25,819 nucleotides of DNA from a virus, in the IMG/VR virus record IMGVR_UViG_3300037516_000402, positions 1 to 25,819 of that record; one strand, 5' to 3'. Both the position numbers and the translations under genes were made by a program. Below, piece by piece: positions 22,902 to 25,819 of the stretch. Positions within the stretch are counted from its first letter, which is position 1, and every line of letters starts with the position of its first letter. The notes beneath the pieces were generated by a model, which ran no database searches, had not been told where the DNA came from, and worked only from the letters and a program-made list of their open reading frames with translations.

Positions 22902-23433
22902 ACGTTAAAGTATATGTGTCTTTTCTATATTTTTTATCATAATCAATCATATCCAAATGTTTTGGATTTTCAATATTTAAATAACTAATTACCTTATTAA
23001 CATCTGTTTTATTAACGTATATGTTTTCATATGTTGTTTGAAATAAATTTTTATTTTTTAAACGGTTTTTTAAATGTTCATATTTGTAAACCATTTCTAT
23101 TATTTTATTTTTATTGTCATCAATCCACTCATTTGTTATCTCATATGTCTCGTGCCACCTTCCTTTATTATCTGCATTAATAAAACTTATGGCACTGTCA
23201 ATATCATTTTCTCTACTCAAACAAATAACCTTATCAAATTTTTCAATAACTTCATTTGATGGGTTATATTCTTCAATAACAATTTTTCTAATTATATTAT
23301 TTTTTTCAAATACAGAATTAAATTGTTTAAAATCATAATGTGTTGCATCTAATTCAATATCTAATTCTTTCGATATCCATTTACATAATGTAGTAGAACC
23401 ACATCTTGTATGTGATAGTATTAAAATTCTCAT
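22873..23433 (-). CDS. Sulfotransferase-like P-loop protein (small)
   Basis: A 186-residue protein starting MRILILSHTRCGSTTL, where SHTRCGSTTL (7-16) fits the 5'-phosphosulfate-binding loop of PAPS sulfotransferases. VICLSREND (69-77) with Arg74 and a following Ser80 fits the 3'-phosphate-binding segment. The family transfers sulfate from PAPS to hydroxyls on carbohydrates or small molecules; this one is short and the substrate is unknown. Its ATG immediately precedes the stop of the radical SAM gene, so they are co-expressed. No PAPS synthesis gene is visible, so it would use the host pool. Confidence 0.75.
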   Translation of the reverse strand: MRILILSHTRCGSTTLCKWISKELDIELDATHYDFKQFNSVFEKNNIIRKIVIEEYNPSNEVIEKFDKVICLSRENDIDSAISFINADNKGRWHETYEITNEWIDDNKNKIIEMVYKYEHLKNRLKNKNLFQTTYENIYVNKTDVNKVISYLNIENPKHLDMIDYDKKYRKDTYTLTYDFKRKNII

Positions 23434-24474
23434 CTATATCAATGTTTTATCTGTATTATCTATAAACTCATATAGGTTATGAAAAAGGTTTTGATTTTTC
23501 CATATTCTATTTAACTCTTTTTTAAATAAATGATGTTCAGGGTGTTCATCGTCCCATACTTGCTTTAATTTAAATTCACCTTCAGAAAATGTTCCCCAAT
23601 TAGTTATTTTACCAAAGAACACATTTACTTTCTCACCAAAAATGGAATACATCAAGTTATAAAATTCTTCCATTTCCATATAGTTAGAATCTTGAACAAC
23701 AAAGGATGTTTTTACATTTATAGGTAACGTACTTATGAATTTTAAATTATCTATTAGATTATCCCATTTACCACCTAATCTAGTTTTATTTTCATACGTG
23801 TCTTTTGTTCCCGCATCTATACTGATTTCACAAGTGTGAACATATTTGTGTATGTTAGACATACTATCCCACATTTCTTTATTCCACATTGATGCGTTAG
23901 TGTGTAAGTGTATTGATTTTAGATTTGGATATTTTTTGGGGTTGAAGTTTCTAAGATAATTCCTAAATCCAACTGATACAAATGGATCCCCGGAACCGGT
24001 GATGTATAATGTTTTTACGTATTGTGAAAAGTAAGTGTCAATGTCTTCAATTGTTTTCTCTACTCGTTTTATACCTTTACTGTCTTCAACAATTAAATCT
24101 ACCCTACAAGAAGGACATTTGTAATTACAAGTCCTATCAAAATTCATCACTATATTATCTGGTGTATTATTCTTTACTATTGGGTCAACAATGGTTGAAT
24201 TTGATTTTAGTGTTACTGGTCCAGATGTTACACCGTAGTTTACTAATTTACTTAAATAAGGACAAAGCTCTTTACTACAATACTTAAACGAACCATCTAA
24301 TATTGAATTTCTAATGTTAATTATTGGTTCACTGTTGTAAACATCTTTTAACGGTATTTCAGATAATTCCACTTTGTTTGGTAACCAGGATGGGCAACAC
24401 ACAAAACAAACATTATTATGTATTTCTAATGAATTAAATGGCACATTACACGTGTAATTTTTTAAATCAACCAT
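23434..24474 (-). CDS. Radical SAM protein with N-terminal SPASM-like Cys region
   Basis: A 346-residue radical SAM enzyme. The cluster motif is Cys116-x3-Cys120-x2-Cys123 (DRTCNYKCPSCRVD), followed by ITGSGDPF (159-165) in the place of the usual GGEP motif. Unusually, the SPASM-like pattern, with cysteines at 9, 23, 26, 27, 66 and 71 and an LKDVYNSEPIINIRNS segment, precedes the radical SAM core; in standard enzymes it follows it. SPASM enzymes commonly modify peptides or proteins. The target is unknown; the Cys-rich partial protein, the 25-residue ORF and the fibre are neighbours. It lies three bases after the stop of the sulfotransferase upstream and abuts the smaller sulfotransferase downstream. 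Confidence 0.9.
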   Translation of the reverse strand: MVDLKNYTCNVPFNSLEIHNNVCFVCCPSWLPNKVELSEIPLKDVYNSEPIINIRNSILDGSFKYCSKELCPYLSKLVNYGVTSGPVTLKSNSTIVDPIVKNNTPDNIVMNFDRTCNYKCPSCRVDLIVEDSKGIKRVEKTIEDIDTYFSQYVKTLYITGSGDPFVSVGFRNYLRNFNPKKYPNLKSIHLHTNASMWNKEMWDSMSNIHKYVHTCEISIDAGTKDTYENKTRLGGKWDNLIDNLKFISTLPINVKTSFVVQDSNYMEMEEFYNLMYSIFGEKVNVFFGKITNWGTFSEGEFKLKQVWDDEHPEHHLFKKELNRIWKNQNLFHNLYEFIDNTDKTLI

Positions 24475-24477
24475 TGT

Positions 24478-25203
24478 TTAAATTAATTGATTTCTTGGTT
24501 CGAATCTTTTTTCAAAGTTATCGAACACCCATTTTTTTAACTTATCATCTTTTACGATGTTGTTTTTTATTGGGTTGCTTTTATTTATTCTACCTACCTT
24601 GAAATCAATTTCATATTTGTTACACATAAACTCTTCAAATTTATCGATTTCATCGATATTAAATTCATAGGTACATTTATTATTATCGACCCAATATGAT
24701 TGAGATAGTAACAGTATAAGTGGATTAAAAGTATAGTCTATATTTTTAGGTATATTTTTCACAAATTTATATATTATTGATTTGTTAAACTCCCTCATTT
24801 TAATTATTTCTTCATATTTCGTTAAGTCGGTTTTCATTTCCCCAATCGAATAAATTGAATCTACATAATCATTAGTAAAATTATTATATATAAAATCGTT
24901 ATCAACATCCTCCCACTTTACGGACATTTCATTACCATTAATTTCGTACATATACCAACTATGTTGTAGTGCACTTATCCACCTATCAAAATAATTTCTT
25001 TTAATAACTACAGTTTCCATTTTTCCAAAATTTACATATAGGTCAGATAACTTAACGTGTATATGTTTTGGATACTCTATATCTACTCCAAAATTGTGAT
25101 GATTAATTGTAAGTGAAGAATTAAGAATTGAATTTTCGATTGACGTACTAGCACACCTCGGAACAGATACCCAAATTAAATTGTTATTTATACATATGGA
25201 CAT
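24478..25203 (-). CDS. Sulfotransferase-family protein
   Basis: A 241-residue protein with WVSVPRCASTSIENSIL (about 11-27), the P-loop-like PAPS site in which S-V-P-R-C-A-S-T-S corresponds to the K-x-G-S/C-T-T type seen in carbohydrate sulfotransferases. VVIKRNYFDRWISAL with Arg69 and Ser77 is the R-x-P-x-x-R-x-x-S-like second PAPS segment. It differs from the smaller sulfotransferase in this operon, so two sulfation steps or substrates are implied. It lies in the same minus-strand operon, six bases after the zinc-ribbon-like gene. Substrate unknown. Confidence 0.82.
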   Translation of the reverse strand: MSICINNNLIWVSVPRCASTSIENSILNSSLTINHHNFGVDIEYPKHIHVKLSDLYVNFGKMETVVIKRNYFDRWISALQHSWYMYEINGNEMSVKWEDVDNDFIYNNFTNDYVDSIYSIGEMKTDLTKYEEIIKMREFNKSIIYKFVKNIPKNIDYTFNPLILLLSQSYWVDNNKCTYEFNIDEIDKFEEFMCNKYEIDFKVGRINKSNPIKNNIVKDDKLKKWVFDNFEKRFEPRNQLI

Positions 25204-25209
25204 AATAAA

Positions 25210-25491
25210 CTAGATAAATGTTTTATTAGTTTTTTCCTCCATTTTATATTTTTTATCGATTACTTCCCATTTTCCCAATGGGCAGGGATTAAATTCCAGA
25301 CTAAAAATTTTTTTGGATATTGGACAACCACATTCACCACATATTGTGGCAAGTTTTAGTTTTTTAGTAATTACTTTTTTTGATGGACATACATCACATA
25401 CCCCACCTCTTTCGATTGATTTGTTCAATTGATTTTCATTGGGGTTATAACTAACAACCCACGCATCAATTATCTCCTTAATGTTAATCAT
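25210..25491 (-). CDS. Small Cys-rich zinc-ribbon-like protein
   Basis: A 93-residue protein. Cysteines at 32, 35, 51, 54, 56 and 70 lie in CDVCPSKK, CGECGCPISKKIF and NPCPLGKW, the pattern of small phage proteins often called zinc-ribbon or zinc-finger-like. One or two metal sites are plausible, but the function is not known. It starts after a TTATTA spacing, two bases from the 25-residue ORF stop, and heads the enzyme series sulfotransferase, radical SAM and so on. Confidence 0.75.
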   Translation of the reverse strand: MINIKEIIDAWVVSYNPNENQLNKSIERGGVCDVCPSKKVITKKLKLATICGECGCPISKKIFSLEFNPCPLGKWEVIDKKYKMEEKTNKTFI

Positions 25492-25493
25492 TA

Positions 25494-25571
25494 TTAACTG
25501 TTATCTTGTACTATTAGATTTCCTATTGTAGTAACTATAGAATCTGTAAGTTGTTTTTCTTGATTTGTCAT
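25494..25571 (-). CDS. 25-residue small ORF
   Basis: Starts with ATG at 25571 and encodes MTNQEKQLTDSIVTTIGNLI plus VQDNS. It fits exactly between the Cys-rich gene and the zinc-ribbon gene, two bases from the latter, and has the leader AAAAAATTAAAAAT, almost the same as the leader of the gene starting at 7663. It is short enough that chance is possible; the position and leader are the support. Predicted mostly helical, function unknown. Confidence 0.5.
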   Translation of the reverse strand: MTNQEKQLTDSIVTTIGNLIVQDNS

Positions 25572-25583
25572 ATTTTTAATTTT

Positions 25584-25819
25584 TTAAGCGCAGTAATTAC
25601 AAATACCATTATTACAACATTGTCCCTTATTACAACTACCTTGTCCACCATATGGTGTGCCGAAGCACTCGAAGTTATTATGTTCAACAGCCGCAAAGTA
25701 AGATACATCTGAAATGGTTGGGTTACCTGTCGATGTTAAAAATAGATGAGCTCTTTCTACACCAATTGTCCATCCTGAAAATTCTTGATCCACAATATTA
25801 ATTGATTGAACGGTTTTTT
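25584..25819 (-). CDS. Partial protein with C-terminal Cys-rich knottin-like tail
   Basis: The frame is open to the window edge, so the start lies beyond position 25819; a GTG at 25793 is in frame but is probably internal. The visible part of about 78 residues ends in a Cys-rich tail. Counting from that GTG, cysteines fall at 43, 54, 59, 60, 65 and 68, a C-C-CC-C-C order as in inhibitor cystine-knot peptides. The segment before is beta-like (SGWTIGVERAHLFLTSTG). A glycine-rich loop GTPYGGQGS lies between the first two cysteines. It is the first visible gene of the enzyme operon. Whether the Cys residues form disulfides, bind metal or are modified cannot be told. Confidence 0.75.
   Translation of the reverse strand, partial: KTVQSINIVDQEFSGWTIGVERAHLFLTSTGNPTISDVSYFAAVEHNNFECFGTPYGGQGSCNKGQCCNNGICNYCA

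Overview
The window looks like part of the genome of an AT-rich tailed double-stranded DNA phage, probably infecting a Bacteroidota host in an aquatic setting. It is gene-dense, with short overlaps between genes. It carries a long tail fibre with a C-terminal S74-type intramolecular chaperone, three paralogous adhesin-like proteins, tail-fibre-assembly-like proteins and many modifying enzymes. The host inference rests on three things. Starts that lack an overlapping upstream gene have A-rich leaders and no Shine-Dalgarno sequence. One encoded outer-membrane protein has a signal peptide ending in SFGQ. The same protein has a TonB-box-like LQEIVVTAKK. No capsid, terminase, portal or polymerase gene is present, so the phage family cannot be fixed from this window.

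Layout. (1) Positions 1-7195, plus strand: one tightly coupled glycan operon with a GT-B glycosyltransferase (cut by the left edge), two small unknown proteins, an SDR sugar epimerase/dehydratase, four GT-A type glycosyltransferases, two SAM methyltransferases and UDP-galactopyranose mutase. It ends at a terminator shared with the converging minus-strand genes. (2) Positions 7208-10154, minus strand: an outer-membrane barrel protein, a DUF401-like permease and an Asp/Asn beta-hydroxylase-like oxygenase in overlapping order, then a small DUF1617-like gene with its own promoter. (3) Positions 10245-13853, minus strand: from a clear sigma70-like promoter, a coiled-coil protein, a tail-fibre-assembly-like protein, a flavin-dependent tryptophan-halogenase-like enzyme, a small coiled-coil protein and two small membrane proteins, closed by an intrinsic terminator. 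(4) Positions 13907-21543, minus strand: a 1365-residue tail fibre followed by three paralogous kelch-like propeller proteins. (5) Positions 21598-25819, minus strand: a Cys-rich protein (cut by the right edge), a 25-residue ORF, a Cys-rich zinc-ribbon-like protein, a sulfotransferase, a radical SAM protein, a second sulfotransferase, a prolyl-4-hydroxylase-like oxygenase and an SGNH hydrolase.

How the parts may work together (inference): the window is a host-recognition and surface-chemistry region. The fibre and adhesins bind the host. The glycan operon may build a galactofuranose-containing, methylated glycan on virion proteins or on the host surface. The sulfotransferase, oxygenase, SGNH, radical SAM and halogenase enzymes suggest further chemical decoration. 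The barrel-permease pair looks like a two-membrane module that would change host uptake or phage exclusion. No tRNA, rRNA, CRISPR array, insertion sequence or attachment site was seen, and there is no gene-free stretch above 100 bases.
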